From Bacteroidales bacterium (GTDB lineage Bacteria > Bacteroidota > Bacteroidia > Bacteroidales > UBA3663), in assembly GCA_017561935.1 (NCBI GenBank), contig JAFZBE010000059.1, forward strand, positions 24,806 through 88,805: a DNA stretch of 64,000 nt, in the 5' to 3' direction. The notes beneath the pieces were generated by a model. It searched no databases. It was not told the origin of the DNA and saw only the letters and a list, made by a program, of their open reading frames with translations. Below are positions 8,274-16,270 of this stretch, one piece after another. The translations under genes were made by a program, and so were the position numbers. Position 1 is the first letter of the stretch; every line of letters starts with the position of its first letter.

Positions 8274-9514
8274 GTTGTTTTGGCATCTTCTTCTGCTTTA
8301 GCTTTTTTCAATTCATCGAGTTCACCGTTTTCAATCGCCTTCTTGGCTGGTGCGAAACCACTACGTATCTTATCGAACATCTTCTCGGGTTTCTTTTTAA
8401 ATAGTTTAAGATACTCCTCAAAGGCTTCAATTTCTTCAGTCAGCCCCTTCTTCTTATTCACGTCATAGTAATTGAGCAAATCGGCATAGGCCATTATATA
8501 TTGATCTTCTTCATCTACCGGATCGTGTGTCAATGCAAATTTGGTGCAGGCAGCCAAATAGGCAATCATGAAAGGTAAATTCTTGTCACCAAGCCATTTG
8601 GTTTCTGGGTCTCCAAAAAACACGTTCACATCGGGTGCATTCTTTGTCCAATTAAAAATATACATTGCTGCCTGAGACATCTTTGGAGCATCGAGATAAT
8701 GATTGAGGTAATAGAGGCTGCAATAGTAGGCGTCCTCATTGTGCTCGCGGCACTTTTCGGGAGTATTGAATTCCACGAGTGGAGGCACATATCCATGCTT
8801 CCTTTCCTCCTGCAACTGTTCAAGGAGCGCATCTGTTTCGTCGGCCTTCTCTTTGTTTCCAGCCTCTGTATAGTACCTCTTCATATATTTCAGCTCATTG
8901 AGGTAATGTTCGGAATGATTGCCTTCGTCATTCTCAATCACACTTAGAGCATGTTCCTGCAAAGGCACAGCCTCGTCGATTTTGCCCAGAATAGACTTGA
9001 TTTCGGCAGCATGGGCAAGCACACCTCCCATCTCCTTGTCGTTCACAAAGTACTTGTTATGGATGCGCACGGCCTCGTCGCTGTACTTCTCGGCGTTCTT
9101 GTAATCTTCAAGCGTAGTGTAATAGAGTGCGACGTTGTCAATGAGATTGGCATAAGCGATATTCTCCCTGCTGCATTTCTCGCCATAGAGCTCTGCAGAC
9201 TTCAAGCCATACTCCAGTGCCTTCTTGTTGGCCCCTTGTCGGAAGTAGCAACGGCTTATGACGGCCAGCACATTCACACATATAGAGTCGTCGGCGCCAA
9301 ATGCCTTCTGCAACAAATCCAACTCATTCTGTGCGGCATCCAAAGCCTCGTTATATTCCTTATTGCCGAAATGTTCAAGGCAAAGGCTGTCCAGCTCCAT
9401 TACCTTGTCCACAAAAACCTTGTTGTCGAAGGCGGCAAGTCTTTCAATTAAGGTCTGTGAGTACCCATAAGTTGTGGCGATCGCCAGCAGTAAAATGAAT
9501 AATAACCGTTTCAT
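8258..9514 (-). CDS. Exported TPR-repeat protein A of a divergent pair
   Basis: 418 residues with a signal peptide (MKRLLFILLLAIATTYGYSQ). Residues ~45-225 are helical repeats of the tetratricopeptide kind, with recurring A..Y...A..Y..KA.KY patterns (ANKKALEYGLKSAELYG, LEDYKNAEKYSDEAVRIHN). The C-terminal half is acidic and Lys/Glu-rich without a recognised domain, ending KAKAEEDAKTTMPAQ. It is probably periplasmic, mediating protein contacts. It shares a 245-base promoter region and a near-identical 3' hairpin with the TPR gene at 9760, which suggests co-function or ancestral duplication of the unit. Specific function unknown. Confidence 0.8.
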   Translation of the reverse strand: MKRLLFILLLAIATTYGYSQTLIERLAAFDNKVFVDKVMELDSLCLEHFGNKEYNEALDAAQNELDLLQKAFGADDSICVNVLAVISRCYFRQGANKKALEYGLKSAELYGEKCSRENIAYANLIDNVALYYTTLEDYKNAEKYSDEAVRIHNKYFVNDKEMGGVLAHAAEIKSILGKIDEAVPLQEHALSVIENDEGNHSEHYLNELKYMKRYYTEAGNKEKADETDALLEQLQEERKHGYVPPLVEFNTPEKCREHNEDAYYCSLYYLNHYLDAPKMSQAAMYIFNWTKNAPDVNVFFGDPETKWLGDKNLPFMIAYLAACTKFALTHDPVDEEDQYIMAYADLLNYYDVNKKKGLTEEIEAFEEYLKLFKKKPEKMFDKIRSGFAPAKKAIENGELDELKKAKAEEDAKTTMPAQ

Positions 9515-9545
9515 AATAAAAATGTATTAGTTAGTAATTGCATGG

Positions 9546-9577
9546 CAAAGATAGGGAGTTTCTCGAATATCTCCAAA
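9546..9577 (-). promoter_or_regulatory. Promoter of exported TPR protein A
   Basis: Minus-strand TTTG (9574-9577), 20 bases, TATCTTTG (9546-9553), about 30 bases before the ATG at 9514. Confidence 0.75.
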
Positions 9578-9638
9578 TATTTCCGCGATTATTTTCAAAA
9601 AAACACTCAAAAAATCTTATCGTCAAAAATCCGTATGC

Positions 9639-9671
9639 ATTTCATCGGTGAAAATGTGTATTTCATCGGTG
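9639..9671. promoter_or_regulatory. 12-base direct repeat, 21-base period, between divergent TPR promoters
   Basis: ATTTCATCGGTG occurs exactly twice, at 9639-9650 and 9660-9671, start-to-start distance 21 bases (two turns of DNA). It lies between the two divergent promoters and upstream of both -33 elements, the position expected for a shared regulator site. Confidence 0.5.
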
Positions 9672-9696
9672 TCGTGAAATTTTTCTCCTCAAAAAA

Positions 9697-9728
9697 TTTG
9701 GAACATATCTCACAATTCCTTATCTTTG
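9697..9728 (+). promoter_or_regulatory. Promoter of exported TPR protein B
   Basis: TTTG (9697-9700), 20 bases, TATCTTTG (9721-9728), about 30 bases before the ATG at 9760. Confidence 0.75.
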
Positions 9729-9759
9729 CAACGGAAAACTAACTACATTTTTTACTATT

Positions 9760-11229
9760 ATGAATCACATTAAATCATTACTCACTATCGCCGCCCTGTC
9801 GATGGCGACTTTCGCCATGGCGCAATCGGAATCGATTGAACAGTTATACGACAGATACGACAAAATCGAGAAGGCTGAAGAATCTGACACAACTGAAATT
9901 CGTGTCCTTATTGAAGATTGGGAGAAGGCTTCACTAAACGAAGCTGATCTCTATTTTCTCAAATACTATTACGAATACACGAAAGTTTTAAGCCAGGATG
10001 TTAAGGAATTGACATATTCAACACAAAAAATTGGAGATTACGGAGCAATAGTATTTGAAAAGGATATCAAGCTAAGTGCATTCGATGCAGCTTTTCAAAT
10101 TCTGGACGAAGGTATTGACAAATATCCTAACCGACTGGATTTCCGACTCTACCGTGCCTTTGTACAATTTAAGACTCATGAGAACGACAAGGCGCTTGAG
10201 ACACTTTCTCAAATTATCTCTCACTCTAAGGAAATCAAGGAAAACTGGCTCGAAGGCCACAACAAACCAATCGAAGGAGGATATGAGGTATTCGAAGAAT
10301 ACATGAACGAGGGGTTTGGATTCTTTTGGGAATCCAATGATTTTACGAATGCTAAGGTATACGCCGACAGTCTCGTAGCCGCCTATCCTCAGTCCTTCCT
10401 TTTCCGAGTGAATCATGCAGCCATAAATGCTGCTTTATGCAACTATGATCAAGCTATCAACGAGTTCCTTTCGCTCGAGAAAGAGGATCCCAAGAATGAA
10501 TACTGCATCTTCTGTTTGGCACAATTATACGCCGACACCGGCAACGAAGAGAAGACAAAGGAATACTGTGACAAGGCCATTGCACTCGATGAAGAAAATG
10601 CTCCAAAAGCGGAAAGTATCATGAAGAGATTCGAAACCGTCAAAGTGGATTTTGATGAAATAAAAGAATACATGAAGGATCATGAAGCGGATTATCGAGC
10701 CATCGAGAAAAAGTTTGTCGCTGGAGATCCCGATATGAGCTTGCGCGACCTCAGCATTCTATACTATGGACACGCGCTCACTCCAGAGTGCACCAGTACA
10801 ATTTTGTGGAACATCAACGCTGACAGCCTCTTTCAAAATGAGAAATATGAAGAACTGCTCAAAGTCTGCGAAGAGACGCTTGAAAAACATCCTGCAAGCC
10901 TTGCCGCGAACTTATTTGCTTCAATGTGTTCAGAACATCTGAATAATCCCAATGAGGACCTATACTACCTAAGATGTAGGCAAATTGGACGCATGATTTA
11001 TTATGGAGCAGGCCGTATGCACGAATTCTTCGATGGAGACAATACAGAATCAAAAGAAGGAGTTGAGAACGCCGACACCGACAATAATGATAGGAACCCA
11101 AGGATATTCAAGATCCTATGGCGAGCCGACGAGAATGCTTTCGTTGATTACATGCTTTCAGATAAAGACAAAAAAGAGGGACTATTTTTCTCCGAACCTG
11201 TTTACTTCATATCAAAAGATATAGAATAA
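9760..11229 (+). CDS. Exported TPR-repeat protein B of a divergent pair
   Basis: 489 residues beginning with a signal peptide (MNHIKSLLTIAALSMATFAM, cleavage near AQS). Several TPR-like helix pairs are visible: FRLYRAFVQFKTHENDKAL, INAALCNYDQAINEFLSLE, FCLAQLYADTGNEEKTKEY and EKYEELLKVCEETLEKHPAS. No catalytic motif or membrane anchor beyond the signal. It resembles the bacteroidal DUF-type TPR proteins of the periplasm. It is divergent from the TPR gene at 8258-9514, with its own promoter and a downstream hairpin similar to that gene's. Function unknown. Confidence 0.85.
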   Translation: MNHIKSLLTIAALSMATFAMAQSESIEQLYDRYDKIEKAEESDTTEIRVLIEDWEKASLNEADLYFLKYYYEYTKVLSQDVKELTYSTQKIGDYGAIVFEKDIKLSAFDAAFQILDEGIDKYPNRLDFRLYRAFVQFKTHENDKALETLSQIISHSKEIKENWLEGHNKPIEGGYEVFEEYMNEGFGFFWESNDFTNAKVYADSLVAAYPQSFLFRVNHAAINAALCNYDQAINEFLSLEKEDPKNEYCIFCLAQLYADTGNEEKTKEYCDKAIALDEENAPKAESIMKRFETVKVDFDEIKEYMKDHEADYRAIEKKFVAGDPDMSLRDLSILYYGHALTPECTSTILWNINADSLFQNEKYEELLKVCEETLEKHPASLAANLFASMCSEHLNNPNEDLYYLRCRQIGRMIYYGAGRMHEFFDGDNTESKEGVENADTDNNDRNPRIFKILWRADENAFVDYMLSDKDKKEGLFFSEPVYFISKDIE

Positions 11230-11234
11230 ATAGC

Positions 11235-11259
11235 GATGCCGGCTCATTGAGTCGGCATC
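11235..11259 (+). terminator. Hairpin terminator after TPR protein B
   Basis: GATGCCGGCTC-ATT-GAGTCGGCATC, 6 bases after the TAA at 11227-11229 and followed by TTGTTATT. It differs from the 8249-8273 hairpin in only two adjacent bases. Confidence 0.7.
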
Positions 11260-11288
11260 GTTGTTATTGATAGCTTATTTACAGTAAA

Positions 11289-13631
11289 TCAATGGTCATG
11301 GAATTCCACTCGTCCATGATTGATTTGCAAACCGCGTTGATTGGCGTTCGTTTTTCGTCCAAACAAGTCAAAGCTATAGTTAGCAGGGGAGGAGTCAACA
11401 TGAACGGATTGTATCGCATCGTCGCCTTTCACACGCATCACGATGATGCCTTGCACATGAAGGGAACCCGTTGCCGTATTGGTGAGTTGCACATACTTTG
11501 AAGGCGTTTCGAACGTGATGCTGAACTGCAATACACCTTTGCTGCCACTATATTCGGTAAACTCTGTGAAGTTTGTGCCATCGTTACTTACAAGCAACTT
11601 GCCCTTGAACGAACCCGTACGCACCAGGTAATAATCGACCGACGTGATGCCAACGGGACAATAGACGGTCATCGTGCCCGTTCCCTTGGCAAGTTGAATG
11701 GAACCCACCTTGTCGGAATAGACCGTACCGTCACTACCTGCTACGTTCGAAGTGGTTTGGAACTTGCTATCAGCATCCAACATGATAACACCCGACGACA
11801 GGTATGCGTTCACTGTCTCTTCATTGTCGGCATTGAACCAGAAGTAATCGAACGTGCCATCTCCATTATCGCTGGCGATATAATCTTCACCTTCAACGAG
11901 TGGGGTAGTACCTCCTCCTCCTGCCCACGAGGGAACATACGCATCATTCTCGGCTTGATCCACGCCTACGCCATCGCCACCATTCACGTTCACTGCTGCA
12001 CCACCATTACGAATAGTTGTACCATCGGCAAAGCCAACCAACGTGCTCTGGTAATTGAGCAAAGCAGTCTTTAGATCTGCGATAACATCGTAGTTCTCAT
12101 CCTGCTTCGAGTTGAGGAACGTCCACTTGAAATCACCATGATTCATGCGACCAGCGCCCAACGTTCCGCGCACAATGGAGGGGACATTGGCAGGAGCGTC
12201 CATCTTGTTCTCGATGTAGGTGGTACGTGCTGCCGCATCAGCCTCATTGTTGTATGAAGAACCTCCAGCGTAAGCCTTGGCATAGACTTCGTCCTCACAA
12301 TTCGCAACGAGCACAGCATCCCATCGTCCGTTGGTTTGACTGCCATCGTAATACTGAACTTTTCGAGGGTTGACGATCTCGTTGTTGTACGCCTTGATTA
12401 CTCCGCCATTCTCTCCCGAAAACGTACCACTTCCTTCCGCATCGGTACCCTGCTTCGAAATGAGCATCGGGTACTTGCAATTGCGGAAATAGTTGTTTTC
12501 GACAAAGGCTGAACCGCCATAAGTCATGCCCACGCCATATTTCGATACGCCATCGAAATAGTTGTTATAGACATGAACGAACATGGTGCGAATACGAGGT
12601 TGACGCGAGTCGCTGTGATCGAACCAATTGTGATGATAGGTATGCCAGCATGCCGTCGTTTCGCTCTTCATGCCACCGAGGCTCGACTTGCCGGTGTCGA
12701 AGAAATGATTGTAGGAAACTGTGATGTTCTTCGACTGCCCTTTGATATCCACAGTGCCATCGCCTTTTGCCTGATCGGAGTCGCTGCCCGGTTTGCCGTA
12801 GAAGAAGTCGCAGTTGTGTACCCAAACGTTCGAGTTGCCCGTGTCGAGCGAGATGGCATCGTCCATGCACCATAGGATGCCGAGGTTACGCACCTCTGTG
12901 CCGTGACAGTTGCGTATCAGCATACCGAAGCCAAGAAACGCACCATCGTCGCCAATGCCCTCGATGGTAATCGGCATGTCACTGTATTCGTTCTTGCCTT
13001 TCATCTGCAGGCCTTCGCTCGAAGAATCGAAGCGGTCCATATCGGCTGCCTTGATGGTGCCTATTACACGGATGGCAAGCGGCGTTGTCTCGTAGCCTTT
13101 CTGGTAATAGTAGATGATGTCCTGGAGTCCCTTTGCCGTGGTATATTTCGAAGCTGCTGTCTTGACATCAGTGCTCACTGTCTTTGCATTGTCTGCCCAG
13201 ACATAGATCACCTTGGCGCCTTCCTTCAACGTGCCATCGTTCTTGTAAGCACCGATTCCCTCGTTCATCCCCACATGCGCAAAGCCCGAACGATCATGAG
13301 CTGCCACCATAAAGCTTTCGGTAACCTCACCGGCCTTATCACTCATTGCTCCAATAGGAACAATCATGAACTGATACTCTCCTGCGGCCAATCCCACGGC
13401 ATCGGCACGATAACAGGAGGGATATTGGCGCACAAGCTCCTTATCGAGTTGCGTCCAGTCGTCGGCAGCCGTTGCCTTCACATAAACCTCGTAGTTAACG
13501 GCATCGCTCGGGCCCGTCCAAGTCACATAGCTCGACTCGAACCATCCGCCCACTTGCTGCACACTTACTCCCGCCTGCGCTGTGGCGCATACGAACATCA
13601 GGAACAAAAGTGGAATTACAAGCTTCTTCAT
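11289..13631 (-). CDS. Secreted PL1-family pectate lyase with FN3-like and C-terminal sorting domains
   Basis: Pectate/polygalacturonate lyase (780 aa, start ATG 13631 with signal peptide MKKLVIPLLFLMFVCATAQA). After an FN3-like module (residues ~25-115), the right-handed beta-helix shows family PL1 hallmarks: NVWVHNCDFF, GDGTVDIKGQSKNITVSYNH, the TYHHNWFDHSDSRQPRIR region that carries the catalytic Arg in PL1 enzymes, and VHVYNNYFDG. A further beta-sandwich module follows, and the end (YSFDLFGRKTN..RGLQI) looks like a bacteroidal C-terminal sorting/anchor segment. It begins 4 bases after the stop of the GH3 gene, so the two are surely one operon. Likely role: cleaving homogalacturonan outside the cell or at its surface. 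Confidence 0.92.
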   Translation of the reverse strand: MKKLVIPLLFLMFVCATAQAGVSVQQVGGWFESSYVTWTGPSDAVNYEVYVKATAADDWTQLDKELVRQYPSCYRADAVGLAAGEYQFMIVPIGAMSDKAGEVTESFMVAAHDRSGFAHVGMNEGIGAYKNDGTLKEGAKVIYVWADNAKTVSTDVKTAASKYTTAKGLQDIIYYYQKGYETTPLAIRVIGTIKAADMDRFDSSSEGLQMKGKNEYSDMPITIEGIGDDGAFLGFGMLIRNCHGTEVRNLGILWCMDDAISLDTGNSNVWVHNCDFFYGKPGSDSDQAKGDGTVDIKGQSKNITVSYNHFFDTGKSSLGGMKSETTACWHTYHHNWFDHSDSRQPRIRTMFVHVYNNYFDGVSKYGVGMTYGGSAFVENNYFRNCKYPMLISKQGTDAEGSGTFSGENGGVIKAYNNEIVNPRKVQYYDGSQTNGRWDAVLVANCEDEVYAKAYAGGSSYNNEADAAARTTYIENKMDAPANVPSIVRGTLGAGRMNHGDFKWTFLNSKQDENYDVIADLKTALLNYQSTLVGFADGTTIRNGGAAVNVNGGDGVGVDQAENDAYVPSWAGGGGTTPLVEGEDYIASDNGDGTFDYFWFNADNEETVNAYLSSGVIMLDADSKFQTTSNVAGSDGTVYSDKVGSIQLAKGTGTMTVYCPVGITSVDYYLVRTGSFKGKLLVSNDGTNFTEFTEYSGSKGVLQFSITFETPSKYVQLTNTATGSLHVQGIIVMRVKGDDAIQSVHVDSSPANYSFDLFGRKTNANQRGLQINHGRVEFHDH

Positions 13632-13635
13632 TGAT

Positions 13636-16116
13636 TCAAATATTCGGCTCGTCCCAAACCTTGGTAGAAGTGCAGTTGACGCTTTGCGTGATGCCACCAA
13701 CCTTGAGGATGAACTCACCAGCTTCGAGTGTCCACTTGCCATCATCGTTAACGAAAGCAAGATCCTTGGCAGGGAGTTTGAAGGTTACAGTCTTGGTCTC
13801 ACCCGGCTTCAAATCCACCTTGTCGAAGCAACGCAGACGACGATTGTCGGGCACCATGCTTGCCACCACATCGCTGGAGTAGAGGAGGACAGGCTCCTTG
13901 CCAGCCACCGATCCCGTGTTCTTTACATCGACAGTGACGGTGAGCACATCATTCTCGTTGAAGTCAGTCTTGTCAACCTTCAGATTGCTGTACTCAAACG
14001 TGGTATAGCTCAAACCATATCCGAAGGGCCATTGCAGCGACACCTTGGCATCGTAGTTGTAAGCACCCGCCATGGTTCCCACTTCTTCGCTCACCTTGTA
14101 GTCATAGTTTGCCAGCGAATTGATTTCACGCGGATAAGTGTAAGGCAGCTTAGCTGAGAAATTGGCATCGCCAGCCATCAGGTTTGCAAGGGCATCGGCA
14201 CCATAGTTGCCTGGGAGCAGAATGTCAATCACACCCTTTGCCAATGGCTCAATGTCAGCCACCAAACGTGGACGGCCTTCGTTGAGCACAAGGATAATGG
14301 GCTTGCCAGTCTTTGCCAAAGCCTTCACAAGGTTGCGCTGGTTCTCACTCAACCAAAGGTCCGTGAGGTTGCCAGGAGTCTCGCAATAACTGTTCTCGCC
14401 GATACATGCCACAATGACATCAACACCTCGGGCAGCAGCTACAGCCTTCTCGATGCGTGGTGGGAGTTCGGCATAGTAGGCACCTGTCTCGTTGTATTCG
14501 ACGCCCTTCTCAAGAACGACGTTCTTTGCACCGAACTTGTTGCAGAAGGCCTCGTAGATGGTGTTGTACTTTTCTGCCATGTCTTCGATGTTTGAACCCT
14601 GCCAGGTATAGCTCCAGCCTCCATTCAGGCAACGCATCTGATTGGCGTTGGGACCTGTGAGCAGAATACGCACGCCCTTCTTGAGTGGCAGGATGTTGCC
14701 CTCGTTCTTCAACAGGATCTCGCTCTCCTCGGCAGCTTGCAGCGAAGCGGCAGCAAACTCATCACAACCGAACTTATCATATCCTTCGCCTCCGGTATTG
14801 GGATTTTCGAACAAGCCCAGGCGATACTTTACGCGAAGCACACGGCGTGCAGCATCGTCGATGCGCGACATTGGCACCTTGCCTTCCTCAACAAGCTCCT
14901 TGAGCAGGATGCAGAACTCCACGCTGTAGGGGTCCATACTCATGTCAACACCGGCATTGATAGCGATACGGATGGCATCCTTCTTGTCGGTGGCAACCTT
15001 CTCACGCTGGTAGAGGTTGTTGATGTCGGCCCAGTCGGTCACGATCATGCCGTCCCATTGCAGGTCTTCCTTCAGCCATTGGGTGAGGTACTTATAGCTG
15101 GCATGAACAGGCACGCCGTTGATAGATGCCGAGTTTACCATGATGGTCAAAGCACCCGCCTTGATGGCATTCTTGAAGGGTTCGAAGTACTTCTCACGCA
15201 GCATGTTGGGAGAAATATAGGCTGGCGTACGGTCTTTGCCAGTGAATGGTGCACCATAAGCGAAGTAATGCTTCACACTGGTAGCCACATGATATTTGCC
15301 AAGGTGATTGGGATCGTCACCCTGATAGCCTGCGATTTCTGCCTCAACCATGCGTGAGTTGACAATGGCATCCTCGCCAAAGCTTTCCCATATACGTGAC
15401 CAACGAGGATCACGACCAAGATCAAGTACAGGATTATACACCCAAGGACAGTTGGCTGCTCGGCTCTCATAGGCAGCGATTTCTGCCATCTCCTTAGCCA
15501 AGGCGATATTGAACGAGGCACCCAGGTTGATAGGCTGGGGGAAGAGGGTACCGCCTTGCACGTAGGTCACACCATGGTTGTTGTCGAGTCCATAGATATC
15601 GGGTATGCCGAGGTACTCCATCGACTTCTCCTGAATCTGCGGAATCCAGCGCTGCCATTGCTCAATGGTGGCAGCTTTCCCCGGGGCATTGAGCACCGAT
15701 CCGACCTTCCACTTGCTGATGGTGGTGTCGAGCACGGTCTCGTTGAGTTCCCACGAGCGCTTGGTGTCGTGCGTGTAAATGTCGATGCCATAGCCGCCCA
15801 ATCGCTGCATGATCTCTTCATCACTGAGCTTGACCATCTCATCGACAGCCTTAGAGTCCTGTCCGTACTGCAACAACGTGCGGCGAAGCTTCTCGCGATC
15901 GACCTTGGCATTCTCGAAACGCATGCCGCCAAGCACATCGAGGTTAAGTTCGAGCATCTGACCAATCTTCTCATCGAGCGTCATGGTTGCCAGCTTCTTC
16001 TCAATCTTTGCTTCAAGCTCTGCATCACGTGGAATAGCTGGGTTCGTAGGTTTTTGTTTCTCACAGCTGGTAGTCAACAGCAAACAGCCAATGGCCAAAA
16101 GGATTGTCTTTTTCAT
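13636..16116 (-). CDS. GH3-family beta-glycosidase, lipoprotein
   Basis: 826 residues. [18 protein letters not shown] gives a lipobox with Cys18, so the enzyme is membrane-anchored. The (beta/alpha)8 domain has [20 protein letters not shown] (~281-300) and the nucleophile motif VTDWAD with Asp361. The alpha/beta sandwich ([21 protein letters not shown]) and the FN3-like C-terminal domain ([19 protein letters not shown]) complete the three-domain layout of BglX-type exo-acting enzymes. GH3 members include beta-glucosidases, beta-xylosidases and exo-glucanases; the specificity cannot be read here. First gene of an operon with the PL1 lyase, so it may act on neutral sugars released from pectic or mixed cell-wall material. 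Confidence 0.93.
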   Translation of the reverse strand: MKKTILLAIGCLLLTTSCEKQKPTNPAIPRDAELEAKIEKKLATMTLDEKIGQMLELNLDVLGGMRFENAKVDREKLRRTLLQYGQDSKAVDEMVKLSDEEIMQRLGGYGIDIYTHDTKRSWELNETVLDTTISKWKVGSVLNAPGKAATIEQWQRWIPQIQEKSMEYLGIPDIYGLDNNHGVTYVQGGTLFPQPINLGASFNIALAKEMAEIAAYESRAANCPWVYNPVLDLGRDPRWSRIWESFGEDAIVNSRMVEAEIAGYQGDDPNHLGKYHVATSVKHYFAYGAPFTGKDRTPAYISPNMLREKYFEPFKNAIKAGALTIMVNSASINGVPVHASYKYLTQWLKEDLQWDGMIVTDWADINNLYQREKVATDKKDAIRIAINAGVDMSMDPYSVEFCILLKELVEEGKVPMSRIDDAARRVLRVKYRLGLFENPNTGGEGYDKFGCDEFAAASLQAAEESEILLKNEGNILPLKKGVRILLTGPNANQMRCLNGGWSYTWQGSNIEDMAEKYNTIYEAFCNKFGAKNVVLEKGVEYNETGAYYAELPPRIEKAVAAARGVDVIVACIGENSYCETPGNLTDLWLSENQRNLVKALAKTGKPIILVLNEGRPRLVADIEPLAKGVIDILLPGNYGADALANLMAGDANFSAKLPYTYPREINSLANYDYKVSEEVGTMAGAYNYDAKVSLQWPFGYGLSYTTFEYSNLKVDKTDFNENDVLTVTVDVKNTGSVAGKEPVLLYSSDVVASMVPDNRRLRCFDKVDLKPGETKTVTFKLPAKDLAFVNDDGKWTLEAGEFILKVGGITQSVNCTSTKVWDEPNI

Positions 16117-16162
16117 TTGTGTCAGTATTTAGTATTGCATTATAAATAAGAAATGTACGCGG

Positions 16163-16193
16163 CAAAGTTAATAAAAAAAGTTTATATTCCAAA
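16163..16193 (-). promoter_or_regulatory. Promoter of the GH3-PL1 operon
   Basis: Minus-strand TTTG (16190-16193), 19 bases, TAACTTTG (16163-16170), 47 bases before the GH3 start. Confidence 0.7.
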
Positions 16194-16270
16194 CATTTTC
16201 GTCAGAAATCTTTCATTTATTACATAAATTTTGGTCTTAAACTTAAATTTGTGAATAAATATTTTGATAA

